The position numbers and the translations under genes were made by a program. 64,000 nt of DNA from Roseovarius nanhaiticus (GTDB taxonomy: Bacteria; Pseudomonadota; Alphaproteobacteria; Rhodobacterales; Rhodobacteraceae): positions 1,550,001 to 1,614,000 of the forward strand of contig NZ_FTNV01000001.1 in NCBI RefSeq assembly GCF_900156535.1, in the 5' to 3' direction. This document shows, piece after piece, positions 35,017 through 43,758 of this stretch (position 1 is its first letter; the number at the start of each line of letters is the position of its first letter). Under the pieces are notes generated by a model. It was not told where the DNA came from. It worked only from the letters and a program-made list of their open reading frames with translations, and searched no databases.

Positions 35017-36864
35017 ATGGCAACGGATCACGGCAAAAACGCGACGCATAATGGCGAAAATGCCAATGATGAGGGGGCGGGCACGGCCCCCGATGGCTCC
35101 GAGGCGCAGGCCCGCATGACGGCCAACCTGGCCAAAGTCGAGGATCTGTCGCAGCGTTTGATCGCGGCCTTATCGCGCCGAAATCCGCCCAATGCGGTCC
35201 TTAGCGGGCCTGGCCAGGATCTCTTCGCCAAGGCTGCTGCGTCTTATTGGTCCGAGGCCGTCGAAAACCCCGCCAAGCTCTACGAGCATCAGGTGTCTTA
35301 TTGGAGCAGCTCCGTCCGCAGCTTCATGGAAGCGCAGCGACTGATGCTGACAGGCGAGACGGCCGCGGCCGATGACAAGCCCGCCGACAAGCGTTTCGCC
35401 AACCCGCTTTGGTCCACGCACCCCTATTTCCGATACATCCGCGAGCAATACGAGCTGAACGCCAAAGCCGTGCAGGATGCGGTCGCCGAGGCCGACGATC
35501 TCAGCCCCGTCGAGCAAAAGCGCCTGTCTTACTTTGCGCGCCAGATCGTCGACATGATGGCGCCGACGAATTTTCTGGGCACAAACCCCGATGCGCTGGA
35601 GCGCGCGGTCGAAACCGAAGGCGAGAGCCTGGTCAAAGGGCTGGAAAATCTGGTGGCCGACCTCGAGGCCAACGATGGCGAGATGGTCGTGCGCCTCGCC
35701 GATGAAAGCGCGTTCGAGCTGGGCGGCAACATCGCCACCACACCGGGCAAGGTCGTCTTTCGCAACGACATGATGGAGCTGATCCAATACGCGCCCGCCA
35801 CGGATGAGGTGCACGAGATCCCGCTGGTGATCTTTCCGCCCTGGATCAACAAATTCTATATTCTCGACCTCAAGACGCAGAACAGCCTCATCAAGTGGAT
35901 CACCGAGCAGGGCTATACGCTGTTCGTGGTCAGCTGGGTCAATCCCGATGCCAGCCACGCCGATATCGGATTGGAGCAGTATATTGAGGACGGCTATCTG
36001 ACCGCCGTCCGCGAGGCCAAGGCGATCACGGGTGCGAAAAAAGTCAATGTCGTCGGCTATTGCATCGCGGGCACGACCCTCGCACTGACTCTGGCATTGA
36101 TGAAGAAGCGCGGCGACAAGTCGGTCAAATCAGCGACGTTTTTCACGGCGCTCACCGATTTCGACAACCAGGGCGAATTCACGCCCTTCCTGCAGGACGA
36201 TTTCGTCAACGGGATCGAGGCCGAGATCGACGCGCAGGGCATCTTGCGCTCGTTCATCCTTGGCCGAACGATGAGCTTCCTGCGCTCGAATGATCTGATC
36301 TACACGCCCGCGATCCGTAGCTACATGCTGGGCGAGGCACCACCCGCCTTCGATCTGCTCTATTGGAATGGCGATGGCGCCAACCTGCCGGGCCGCATGA
36401 CGCGCCAGTACCTGCGCGGCCTCTGCCAGCGCAACGAATTCGCCGGTGAGGGCTTTGAGCTTTTCGGCGAGACGCTGCGCCTTGCGGATCTGGATGTACC
36501 CTTCATGGCCGTCACCTGCGAGACGGATCACATCGCGCCGTGGAAGGATTGCTTCCGCGGGATGGCCAAGACGGCGTCCAAGGACCGTACCTTCATCGTA
36601 TCGCAATCGGGCCATATCGCCGGCATCGTCAATCCGCCCTCCAAAAAGAAGTACGGCCATTACACCAACGGGGATTGGAGCGGCGGAGCCGATGACTGGA
36701 TGGCCGCGGCCGATTTCAACGAAGGCAGCTGGTGGCCGCGCTGGGAGGAGTGGCTGCGTTCGCGTTCGGGACCAAAGGTTGCAGCCCGCACGCCCGGCGA
36801 TTCGGACCATCCGCCCCTTGCCGATGCGCCCGGAGAGTATGTGCGCCGCCGCGCGTCGCGCTGA
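35017..36864 (+). CDS. phaC: Class I polyhydroxyalkanoate synthase
   Basis: 615 residues. Polymerises (R)-3-hydroxyacyl-CoA into PHA on granules. The triad is visible: nucleophile Cys349 in GYCIAGTT, Asp504 in CETDHIAPW, and His533 in SQSGHIAG. The usual G-x-C-x-G-G box reads G-Y-C-I-A-G here, the form common in Rhodobacteraceae. The N-terminal ~90 residues are polar and variable. No phaE is adjacent, consistent with class I. A PhaR-type operator sits before it; phasin and phaR follow. Confidence 0.97.
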   Translation: MATDHGKNATHNGENANDEGAGTAPDGSEAQARMTANLAKVEDLSQRLIAALSRRNPPNAVLSGPGQDLFAKAAASYWSEAVENPAKLYEHQVSYWSSSVRSFMEAQRLMLTGETAAADDKPADKRFANPLWSTHPYFRYIREQYELNAKAVQDAVAEADDLSPVEQKRLSYFARQIVDMMAPTNFLGTNPDALERAVETEGESLVKGLENLVADLEANDGEMVVRLADESAFELGGNIATTPGKVVFRNDMMELIQYAPATDEVHEIPLVIFPPWINKFYILDLKTQNSLIKWITEQGYTLFVVSWVNPDASHADIGLEQYIEDGYLTAVREAKAITGAKKVNVVGYCIAGTTLALTLALMKKRGDKSVKSATFFTALTDFDNQGEFTPFLQDDFVNGIEAEIDAQGILRSFILGRTMSFLRSNDLIYTPAIRSYMLGEAPPAFDLLYWNGDGANLPGRMTRQYLRGLCQRNEFAGEGFELFGETLRLADLDVPFMAVTCETDHIAPWKDCFRGMAKTASKDRTFIVSQSGHIAGIVNPPSKKKYGHYTNGDWSGGADDWMAAADFNEGSWWPRWEEWLRSRSGPKVAARTPGDSDHPPLADAPGEYVRRRASR

Positions 36865-36899
36865 AAGTGACGCAAGGTCAGGGCCTTAGAAAATTTATG

Positions 36900-36910
36900 C
36901 TGCAGCGCAG
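36900..36910. promoter_or_regulatory. PhaR-type operator before phaP
   Basis: CTGC-AGC-GCAG, an exact CTGC-N3-GCAG match, 95 bp before the phasin ATG. A GGGCAC/GTGCCC hairpin (36967-36984) lies further down in the leader, about 20 bp before the ATG. The remainder of this 140-bp phaC-phaP gap is AT-rich and fits a promoter. Confidence 0.65.
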
Positions 36911-37004
36911 AAAAAACTATTGAAATGCCGCGATGCAGCATCCATATTCCTGTCAGACGCAACAACGGGCACACCAACGTGCCCTTAGGATATGGAGCTA
37001 CAAA

Positions 37005-37448
37005 ATGGCTAAGGCACAAGACATGAACACGATTATGAAAGACATGATGGGCGCATTCCCCGTTGACACCAAGTCGATGGAAGACGCGTTCAAGAACCAG
37101 GCCGCCCTCAGCGAGAAGCTGTCCGGCGTTGCCCTGAATGCAGCCGAGAAGTCGGCCGAGATTTCCAGCGCATGGACCCAGTCGACACTGGCCAAAATGC
37201 AGGAAATGAGCAAGGCGAAGGCCGAGCCCGCCGACTACGCAAAAGCAATGAGCGATTTCGCTTCCGCCAATGCCGAAGTCGCAGCCGAGAACATGGCCGC
37301 ATTCGCCGAAGTCGCCAAGAAGGTCCAGATGGAGACCGTCGAGCTGATGATGAACGCAGGCCGCGACATGCAGGAAGATGCGTCGAAAGCCGTCAAGAAG
37401 GCGACCGACGACATGACGTCCGCTGCCAAGAAAGCCGGCGCGAAGTAA
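37005..37448 (+). CDS. phaP: Phasin
   Basis: 147 residues, amphipathic, Ala/Lys/Glu/Met-rich, almost entirely helical, with Phasin_2-type pattern AEKSAEISSAWTQSTLAKMQEM. Phasins coat PHA granules and control their number and size. No signal peptide. Good GGAG site 8 bp before the ATG. It lies between phaC and phaR and has its own operator and a strong terminator, which fits high expression independent of its neighbours. Confidence 0.93.
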   Translation: MAKAQDMNTIMKDMMGAFPVDTKSMEDAFKNQAALSEKLSGVALNAAEKSAEISSAWTQSTLAKMQEMSKAKAEPADYAKAMSDFASANAEVAAENMAAFAEVAKKVQMETVELMMNAGRDMQEDASKAVKKATDDMTSAAKKAGAK

Positions 37449-37518
37449 TCGCCCAGCGATCATAGCGACACGTCACGCGCCTCCTACCTCCTCCCAGATC
37501 AGGACGCGCGTGACGACA

Positions 37519-37552
37519 GGGCGGGCCGCAATGCGGCTCGCCCTTTCTTTTT
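37519..37552 (+). terminator. Rho-independent terminator of phaP
   Basis: Arms GGGCGGGCCGC and GCGGCTCGCCC (one mismatch) with an AAT loop, then TTTCTTTTT. It starts 71 bp after the phasin stop. A further CGTCACGCG/CGCGTGACG pair lies just before it. Confidence 0.88.
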
Positions 37553-37639
37553 GGGCGGATGTTGCGGCGCGGCGCGCACCCCGCGCTGCCGCCGGGAAAA
37601 TCAACTGTTCAGCTTTGGCGCGAAAGGCTTTAGGCTTTG

Positions 37640-37651
37640 CTGCACCGCTGC
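37640..37651. promoter_or_regulatory. Tandem CTGC half-sites before phaR
   Basis: Two CTGC half-sites 8 bp apart, at 37640-37643 and 37648-37651, in direct orientation, lie 24 bp before the phaR start. They resemble PhaR half-sites but are not the full palindrome, so autoregulation is only suggested. Confidence 0.35.
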
Positions 37652-37674
37652 ATTTTTCCCGGGAGGCTCGCATC

Positions 37675-38235
37675 GTGTCCGACAATGGCAAACCCCTTTT
37701 GATCAAGCGCTACGCAAGCCGGCGCCTCTACAACACCGAAACGTCCGATTACGTCACGCTTGAGGATATCAGCCAATTCATTCGCGACGGGCGCGACGTG
37801 CAGATCATCGACCTCAAATCGGGCGATGATCTGACGCGGCAATACCTCCTGCAGATCATCGCCGACCACGAGAGCCGCGGCGAGAATGTCCTGCCGATCA
37901 ACGTGCTCAACGACCTCGTGCGCAGCTACACGACACAGGCCACCAGCGTCGTGCCAGAATTCCTCGCCGCCAGCTTCGAGATGTTGCGTGACGGGCAATC
38001 GCAGCTACTGACCAACATGACCAAGGGCAACCCGATGGCCGCGATGCCCGGAATGGAGGCCATGCGCGCCCAGCAGGAAGCCTTCATGAAGGCGATGACC
38101 GGCGGCATGGGCGGGCTCTCGGGCATGTCGCAGCCGCGTACGGATGAGTCCGCGCCGCGAAAAGAGGGCGATCTCGACGACATCAAGGCCCAGCTGGCCG
38201 AGCTTCAGCGCCAACTTTCCAAGATGGGCAAGTAA
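37675..38235 (+). CDS. phaR: Polyhydroxyalkanoate synthesis repressor PhaR
   Basis: 186 residues. The N-terminal PHB/PHA accumulation-regulator DNA-binding domain (residues 7-66) is unmistakable: LLIKRYASRRLYNTETSDYV. The C-terminal half has helical Met/Gln-rich segments and an Asp/Gln-rich end (DIKAQLAELQRQLSKMGK). PhaR binds PHA granules as well as DNA and releases phaP and other genes when polymer accumulates. The start codon is GTG with a GGGAGG site 8 bp upstream. Separate transcription unit after the phaP terminator. Confidence 0.96.
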   Translation: MSDNGKPLLIKRYASRRLYNTETSDYVTLEDISQFIRDGRDVQIIDLKSGDDLTRQYLLQIIADHESRGENVLPINVLNDLVRSYTTQATSVVPEFLAASFEMLRDGQSQLLTNMTKGNPMAAMPGMEAMRAQQEAFMKAMTGGMGGLSGMSQPRTDESAPRKEGDLDDIKAQLAELQRQLSKMGK

Positions 38236-38241
38236 CCCGCC

Positions 38242-39207
38242 ATGCCATCCAGCCCCGGCCGCATCACGCTCTGGGGGATCGAGGTCTTCATGGCCGCGGC
38301 GGATGAGCGGTCGATTTCCGCGGCCGCGCGCCGCCTCGGCGCCAGCGCTTCGACCGTCAGCCAGCAGCTCAGCAATCTCGAAACCGCCGTCGGCGCGCCC
38401 CTTCTCGAGCGCAGCGCGCGTCCCCTGCGCCTGACCCGCGCCGGCGAGATCATGCATCGCCGTGCGCAAACCATTCTGGCCGAGGCCGCGCAGGCTCGTG
38501 CCGAGCTGGCGATGGCCGATCTCGCGCAGCTCACCTCCGTGCGCCTTGGCATGATCGAGGATTTCGAGGCCGACGTCACGCCCCGCCTGCTGACGCATAT
38601 GGCCGGGCAGCTGCAGGATTGCCAATTCCTGCTGGAAACGGGGGCGAGCCATTCGCTGCATGACCAGCTCGATGCGCAGCATCTCGATATCGTGGTCGCC
38701 GCTCAACTGGGCGACAGCGCCGAGTGGGCCGAGACGCATCCGCTGATGCGCGAAGGCTTTGTCGTGGCCGCGCCGCGCGGGTTGCTGACAGGCGCTGGCG
38801 ATACGCTGGATCAGCTGCGGACCAGCCCGCTTATCCACTACACCACCCGGCACTACATGGGGCGCCTCATTGCGGCGCATCTGGCGCGTCACGCCGCGCC
38901 CATCCCCCGCCGGTTCGAGCTGGACAGCTATCACGCCATCCTCGCGCTTGTCGCCCAAGGTAGCGGCTGGACCATCCTGCCGCCCCTTGCACTGATGCGT
39001 GCGCGCCGCTTTGCGGGTGAGATCGACGTGCGGCCATTACCGCTGGCGCCGCTGACGCGCACCATTGCACTCACCGCGCGCCAGGGCGTTCTGGGCAACA
39101 TGCCTGCCGAGGTGGCCGCGACGCTTGCCCCGATCCTGCAAGAGGCGGTCGTTGCACCGGCGCTCGACCGCTACCCGTTCATGAGGGACGCGCTCGCCTT
39201 GCTCTAG
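38242..39207 (+). CDS. LysR-type transcriptional regulator
   Basis: 321 residues. N-terminal winged helix-turn-helix: FMAAADERSISAAARRLGASASTVSQQLSNLE (residues 16-47), then LLERSARPLRLTRAG. C-terminal periplasmic-binding-protein-like co-inducer domain follows. Only 6 bp after the phaR stop, so it may be read through from phaR. It is not divergent from an obvious target; the next gene, convergent, is a DegT aminotransferase. Target and effector unknown. Confidence 0.92.
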   Translation: MPSSPGRITLWGIEVFMAAADERSISAAARRLGASASTVSQQLSNLETAVGAPLLERSARPLRLTRAGEIMHRRAQTILAEAAQARAELAMADLAQLTSVRLGMIEDFEADVTPRLLTHMAGQLQDCQFLLETGASHSLHDQLDAQHLDIVVAAQLGDSAEWAETHPLMREGFVVAAPRGLLTGAGDTLDQLRTSPLIHYTTRHYMGRLIAAHLARHAAPIPRRFELDSYHAILALVAQGSGWTILPPLALMRARRFAGEIDVRPLPLAPLTRTIALTARQGVLGNMPAEVAATLAPILQEAVVAPALDRYPFMRDALALL

Positions 39208-39221
39208 CGCGCGCGTCCCCC

Positions 39222-39250
39222 GTTCATCTTGGCAAAAATACTCAAATCCC
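39222..39250 (+). repeat. Dispersed 3'-end repeat, copy 5
   Basis: TTCATCTTGGCAAAAATACT followed by CAAATCCC; the cleanest copy of the motif. It lies between the LysR stop and the convergent DegT stop. Confidence 0.8.
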
Positions 39251-39269
39251 GCCGCAGCCCATAGGCGGC

Positions 39270-40490
39270 TCAGGTGCCATAGGCGCGCGCGGTTCCCATC
39301 ACATCATCGACCGCGCCCAGAATGGCGCCCGCGATGGCATCGTGCTGCGCGCGTGTCAGGCGGGCGGGCAGGCGCGTGTCGCAGGCGCGGGACAACATCG
39401 CCCGGGTCTGCGGCAAATCGGGCACGGGGCCATCGATGAACTGCCAATTCCAGAAGGCGCGCGCGTTGTCCTTGCTGTGGCCAAAGATCTGCACCTTGAC
39501 ACCGCGCGCCGCCGCCGCCTCGGCAAAGGCGCTGGCTTCGGCATCGTCCATGCCCACCAGGTTGAACTGGATCGAGTCGGGCGCGCGCTCTTCGGGGGCC
39601 AGCGGGGCAGGGACGCTCAGCCACGGGCATTGGTCCAGAAGGGACGCCACGTAATCATGGCCCGCGCGGCCATCGCGCACCCGGCGCGGGATCTCGTCCA
39701 GTTGGGGACGGATGATCGCGGCGCTCAGGTTGTTCAAACGCAGATTGTAGAGCGGCAGCTTGTTCTGCCAGCGGGCAAACGCCTCGCTCAGCGCATTGTC
39801 GCCATGCGCGATATGCTTGGACCAGTTATGCTCATATGCGCCCGACATGATGACGGCGCGCGCCACCAGATCGGCGTCGTCGGTGATCAGAATGCCGCCT
39901 TCGCCCGCGTTCAGCAGCTTGTAGGACTGGAACGAGAAACAGCCGATGCGCCCGATCGTGCCGATATTGCGCCCGTGCCATGTGGTGCCCAGCGAATGCG
40001 CCGCATCCTCGACCACCGGGATATCCCGCGCGTCGCAGAGCGCCATGATCGCGTCCATGTCGGATGTATGGCCGCGCATGTGGCTGATGATGACCGCGCT
40101 GATGTCATCCGCCAGCCGCGCCTCGAAATCGGCCATGTCGATGCGGTAGTTCTCGCCCACTTCGCACAGGACCGGCACGCAATCGGCATGGATCACCGAG
40201 GACGGTACGGCGGCGAAGGTAAAGGCCGGGATCAGCACGCGCGCGTCGCGCGGCAGGTCCAGCGCCTTGAGGGACAGGAAGAGCGCGGCCGAGCAGCTGG
40301 ACACCGCCAGCGCATAGCGCGAGCCCATCGCGGCGGCGAATTCCGCCTCCAAAAGGGCCACGGGCGCGTCCTGCGGCGCGGTGTAGCGAAAGAGGTCGCC
40401 CGATTGCAGCATGGCGTCGACAGCGGCGCGCGCCGCCTCGGGGATCGGCTCGGCGTCGTAGGTGTTGGGCGGCAGGGCGGTCGAGGACAT
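39270..40490 (-). CDS. DegT/DnrJ/EryC1/StrS-family aminotransferase
   Basis: 406-residue PLP enzyme. GSRYALAVSSCSAALFLSLKAL binds the cofactor, PVVEDAAHSLGT holds the Asp, and CFSFQSYKLLNAGEGG contains the Schiff-base Lys. The family typically makes amino sugars or aminated cyclitols for surface glycans and secondary metabolites. No other nucleotide-sugar gene is near, so its product is unknown. Start at 40490 (ATG, with AAGG 8-11 bp upstream) preferred over 40514. An inverted repeat (CCGAAA/TTTCGG) overlaps the leader. Confidence 0.88.
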   Translation of the reverse strand: MSSTALPPNTYDAEPIPEAARAAVDAMLQSGDLFRYTAPQDAPVALLEAEFAAAMGSRYALAVSSCSAALFLSLKALDLPRDARVLIPAFTFAAVPSSVIHADCVPVLCEVGENYRIDMADFEARLADDISAVIISHMRGHTSDMDAIMALCDARDIPVVEDAAHSLGTTWHGRNIGTIGRIGCFSFQSYKLLNAGEGGILITDDADLVARAVIMSGAYEHNWSKHIAHGDNALSEAFARWQNKLPLYNLRLNNLSAAIIRPQLDEIPRRVRDGRAGHDYVASLLDQCPWLSVPAPLAPEERAPDSIQFNLVGMDDAEASAFAEAAAARGVKVQIFGHSKDNARAFWNWQFIDGPVPDLPQTRAMLSRACDTRLPARLTRAQHDAIAGAILGAVDDVMGTARAYGT

Positions 40491-40503
40491 GATTTTACCT
40501 TTT

Positions 40504-40520
40504 CCGAAAGTCATTTTCGG
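40504..40520. promoter_or_regulatory. CCGAAA/TTTCGG inverted repeat before the DegT gene
   Basis: Perfect 6-bp arms with a 5-bp spacer, 14 bp before the DegT-family start, so close to the ribosome site. A third CCGAAAG occurs at 40544-40550. Operator or leader hairpin; regulator unknown. Confidence 0.35.
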
Positions 40521-40561
40521 GATTCATAAAGCCTCAAGCCCCATCCCGAAAGCATTAATCT

Positions 40562-41218
40562 TCAAAAGCTGCGCCAAATGCCCAGCTGTATTCCAAAATC
40601 CTCACCATTCTTCAGCCCCGAGGTCAGCCCCACCTCGATATGATGTCCGGGCTGTGTCTCCCACACTACCGATCCGGTCAGGCGCAGCGTGTCGGGCTCG
40701 GTCAGGGCGCCGCCCTGTTGCAGCTGCGCGATGAGCATGGTGCCGTCCCATGGCCTCAGGCCCAGCGTCGCATCGATGGACAGGTCCGTGCTCCCCTCCA
40801 GGATCGCCGCGCGGGTGTCGATGCTCCACCAGCCGCCAAGCCCCGCAAGCGTGATACCGCGCCCCACAGAAATGCCCGGTCGGAAGGCAGGGCTATCGTC
40901 ACTCGTGCCCGCGCCCAGCTCGACGGTGATGTGCAACGGTCCGCGCGACAGGGGCATGACGACGAAGGCCAGTGCCTTTGCCTTGCCGCCGTCGTCGCTG
41001 CCCAGATCAAGGCCGACCGTCAGATCGGGGTTCATTCCGTACTCGGCGTAAAGCGTGCTGTATCCCTTGGAATTCGCATCGTCCTGGATCTTGACGGACC
41101 ATGACAAAAATCCCTCGCCCGGTGTGCGTAGCCATGGTCCCGCCCACGCGGGGCTGGGCAGGGCAAGCCACCAACCAGCGGCAAGGATTGCAGGGACAAG
41201 ACGGGCGGCGCTGCTCAT
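40562..41218 (-). CDS. Secreted protein of unknown function, possibly outer-membrane barrel
   Basis: 218 residues with a clear signal peptide (ending SPAWAGPWLR). The mature part alternates short hydrophobic strands (GLDLGSD, LHITVELGAG, GITLAGLGGWW, SVVWETQPGHHIEVGLTSG) and ends in Phe (IWRSF), which fits a small outer-membrane beta-barrel. I do not recognise a named domain. Likely single gene, 71 bp upstream of the DegT start on the same strand. Function unknown. Confidence 0.65.
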   Translation of the reverse strand: MSSAARLVPAILAAGWWLALPSPAWAGPWLRTPGEGFLSWSVKIQDDANSKGYSTLYAEYGMNPDLTVGLDLGSDDGGKAKALAFVVMPLSRGPLHITVELGAGTSDDSPAFRPGISVGRGITLAGLGGWWSIDTRAAILEGSTDLSIDATLGLRPWDGTMLIAQLQQGGALTEPDTLRLTGSVVWETQPGHHIEVGLTSGLKNGEDFGIQLGIWRSF

Positions 41219-41298
41219 GGGTCACTATTGGTTAAACTTGGTAAATGATGCGTTAAGACGCGCAGGGCCAAGGCTCCGACTTTCTGGTGGCGCGCCCG

Positions 41299-42603
41299 CT
41301 ATATCCCCAGCCGATCCCGCAGCGAATACCAAGTCATCGCCAGCACCAAAAGCGGCGACCGGAGCGCCGCGCCGCCCGGAAACGGCGTCGCAGGCACGCG
41401 CGCCATGGTATCGAACCCCTCGGCCTGCCCGCGCACCGCATCGGCCATCAGCTTGCCCGCGTGGGTGGCGCTGCCCACCCCGTGGCCGGAATAACCCGAC
41501 GCGCTCAGCATGTTGGGGGCAAGCCGCACCAGATAGGGCATCCGCTTGATCGTTATGGCCAGTGTGCCGCCCCAGGCGAAGTCGATCTGCACGTCGCGAA
41601 GATGGGGAAAGATCTCGGTCATCGGCTTGCGCACCAGCGCCTCGATATCGGCCGGAAAGCGGTAGCCATAGCTTTCGCCACCCCCAAAGAGCAGGCGCTG
41701 ATCGTGGCTGAGGCGAAAGTAATTCACCACGAATTTCGTATCCGCCACGGCAACGTCTCGCGCCAGTACCTTTGCGGCGTCATCCCCCAGGGGCCTCGTT
41801 GCGGCGATAAAGTTGTTGATGGGCATGACTCGCCGCGCGACCTGGCCGTTCAGCCCGCCCAGATATCCGTTGCATGCCAGAATGACGTGATCCGCGCTGA
41901 TCCTGCCGCCCTTGGTGTGCAGGGTCGCGCGTGCGCCCTCATCGATCTGCATCACCTCGCTGCGCTCGTATATCCGCACGCCGGCCTTTTGTGCCGCGCG
42001 CGCCAGGCCCAGCGCATAGCGCAGCGGATGCAGGTGTGCCGCGCCCATATCCAGCGTGCCGCCGTGATAGGCGGGCGAGGGGCATAGCGCGTGCATCGCG
42101 TCCCGGTCCAGCTTTTCGATCTGATCATAGCCATAGCGCCGGGCCAAATGGTCGGCATAGGCATGCTCTTGCGCCATTTCCTTGGCTGACATGGTGGCGT
42201 GGGCAACGCCGGGTTTCAGGTGGCACTCGATACCATGCTTTTGAACCAGTGACTTGGTCAGGTCTTTGGCATCCTCGGCCAGCGTCCAGAGTTTGGCGGC
42301 GTCCGCGTCCCCCATCAGGCGCTCGAGCCCCTCCTGGTCCATGCGCTGACCGCTGCCCAGCTGCCCGCCATTGCGCCCTGATGCGCCGAAACCGACGCGC
42401 TGCGCCTCGATCAGGGCCACGTCCATGCCGGCCTCGGCCAAGTGGAGCGCCGCGGATAGCCCGGTATAGCCGGCGCCGACAACGACGACATCCGCGCGCG
42501 CCTCGCCTGTCAGCGGTGCGAACTCCGGCAGGGCATCGGCGGTTGCGGCATACCAGCTGGCCGGATAGGCGCCGGGTGCGTCATTGGCGTGCAATAGGTT
42601 CAT
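41299..42603 (-). CDS. puuB: FAD-dependent oxidoreductase, gamma-glutamylputrescine oxidase type
   Basis: 434 residues. N-terminal FAD site VVVVGAGYTGLSAALHLAEAG, then VGFGASGRNGGQLGSGQR, is the DAO/PuuB form. C-terminal SGYSGHGVGSATHAGKL is the second flavin contact. PuuB oxidises gamma-glutamylputrescine to the aldehyde. It is the last gene of an operon with a glutamine amidotransferase and a glutamine-synthetase-like ligase, matching the Puu pathway. Start is adjacent to the preceding stop. Substrate choice (putrescine or another polyamine) is inferred. Confidence 0.88.
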   Translation of the reverse strand: MNLLHANDAPGAYPASWYAATADALPEFAPLTGEARADVVVVGAGYTGLSAALHLAEAGMDVALIEAQRVGFGASGRNGGQLGSGQRMDQEGLERLMGDADAAKLWTLAEDAKDLTKSLVQKHGIECHLKPGVAHATMSAKEMAQEHAYADHLARRYGYDQIEKLDRDAMHALCPSPAYHGGTLDMGAAHLHPLRYALGLARAAQKAGVRIYERSEVMQIDEGARATLHTKGGRISADHVILACNGYLGGLNGQVARRVMPINNFIAATRPLGDDAAKVLARDVAVADTKFVVNYFRLSHDQRLLFGGGESYGYRFPADIEALVRKPMTEIFPHLRDVQIDFAWGGTLAITIKRMPYLVRLAPNMLSASGYSGHGVGSATHAGKLMADAVRGQAEGFDTMARVPATPFPGGAALRSPLLVLAMTWYSLRDRLGI

Positions 42604-43758
42604 TCAAGGGGCCTCCTTCTCAATGAGGTAATAGGGCAGGTAAAGCTGGACCTGCTCGACGCCGGAAAGCGTCGTGCGGCCCGCGCTTGCGTCCATCTCG
42701 ATCCGGTAGCAGCTGGGGCAGGGCGCGCCTGTGGCACGGGCGACCAGGGCGTCTATATCCGCTGCCAACTCTGGCGGCTCCTCCCCGAATTCGGGCAGGG
42801 CGTCCAAGGCGCCGGGCGCTGTCAGGCGGTCCGCCATTTCGCGCGTGGCCCGCAGGGTGACGCGCGGCTGGGCCGCGCCCCATCCGGGCAATCGGACCGG
42901 CTCTGCGCCCACTGTCAGCGGCGTGCCGTCGGGCGTGACAACGCGCCAGCCGAGGGCGTTCGAGAGATAATCGAACTGCATCCGGCCGAAACGGTAAGAC
43001 GCATCACCTTGCGGAAAAGTGTCAAGAAATGCGGCGCGAAACCGTGCCTCAAAGGCCGCCTCGTCGATCCGGGGCGGCGCGCCATCATCGCCAACCGGCA
43101 TCAGCATGGCGCCGGGGCGCATATAAATGCGGTGGTCCAGGTAAGGCGCGCCGCGCGCGGGCCATTCGGGGCGCGGAGCCAGCACGACGTCGGCGCGGGC
43201 GGCCAGCGCATCATGCGCCGCCCAGGCCGCATCTGCGGTATCGAAAAACACATGCTTTGACGTCGCCGGCCGCGAGGCCGCAATCAGCCCGGCCAGATCG
43301 CGGCGGTGATGTGCGCCATACTGCCCCTCGCCGCTGCAATGCAGGCTGAAGCAGGTATATTGCGCCACTTCGGCTCCATCGACCAGCAGCGTCGCCATCG
43401 GCACGCGGGGGGATGTGCCCGGCGGGCTGAGAAAGAGGATCGACATCAGTGTCAGCCGCGTCTGTGCGCCGGGATCATCGGTGTAATACGCCTTGCCTTG
43501 CGCAGCCTTTAGCGCCGAGCGGTCGGTGACGATGCGCAGCCCCTCGCCAGTCGCCATCTCATGCAGCAGCAACGCGACCTGCGCATTTGCATCCAGATCG
43601 ACCCCGCCCAGCAGCATGATCCGATCCAGATCCGCCTCGCCTGATGATATTTCGGTGACAGGCGGCGCCTCGCGCTCTTTGGGCTCGGCGATCATCGCGA
43701 TCAGGGCGGCGCAGAACAGCGCGCCGCCCAGAAGGGCGATCTTGCCGGTCTTAGACAT
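42604..43758 (-). CDS. Unknown membrane-anchored protein in the polyamine operon
   Basis: 384 residues. An N-terminal hydrophobic stretch (LLGGALFCAALIAMI) acts as a signal anchor, placing the rest in the periplasm. It contains YTCFSLHCSGEG (Cys-x4-Cys) and GAPCPSCYRIE (CxxC), both potential metal or disulfide sites, and a near-C-terminal LYLPYYL. I recognise no named domain. Its start overlaps the end of the glutamine synthetase gene by 8 bp and its stop abuts puuB, so it is firmly within the operon. Role unknown. Confidence 0.7.
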   Translation of the reverse strand: MSKTGKIALLGGALFCAALIAMIAEPKEREAPPVTEISSGEADLDRIMLLGGVDLDANAQVALLLHEMATGEGLRIVTDRSALKAAQGKAYYTDDPGAQTRLTLMSILFLSPPGTSPRVPMATLLVDGAEVAQYTCFSLHCSGEGQYGAHHRRDLAGLIAASRPATSKHVFFDTADAAWAAHDALAARADVVLAPRPEWPARGAPYLDHRIYMRPGAMLMPVGDDGAPPRIDEAAFEARFRAAFLDTFPQGDASYRFGRMQFDYLSNALGWRVVTPDGTPLTVGAEPVRLPGWGAAQPRVTLRATREMADRLTAPGALDALPEFGEEPPELAADIDALVARATGAPCPSCYRIEMDASAGRTTLSGVEQVQLYLPYYLIEKEAP

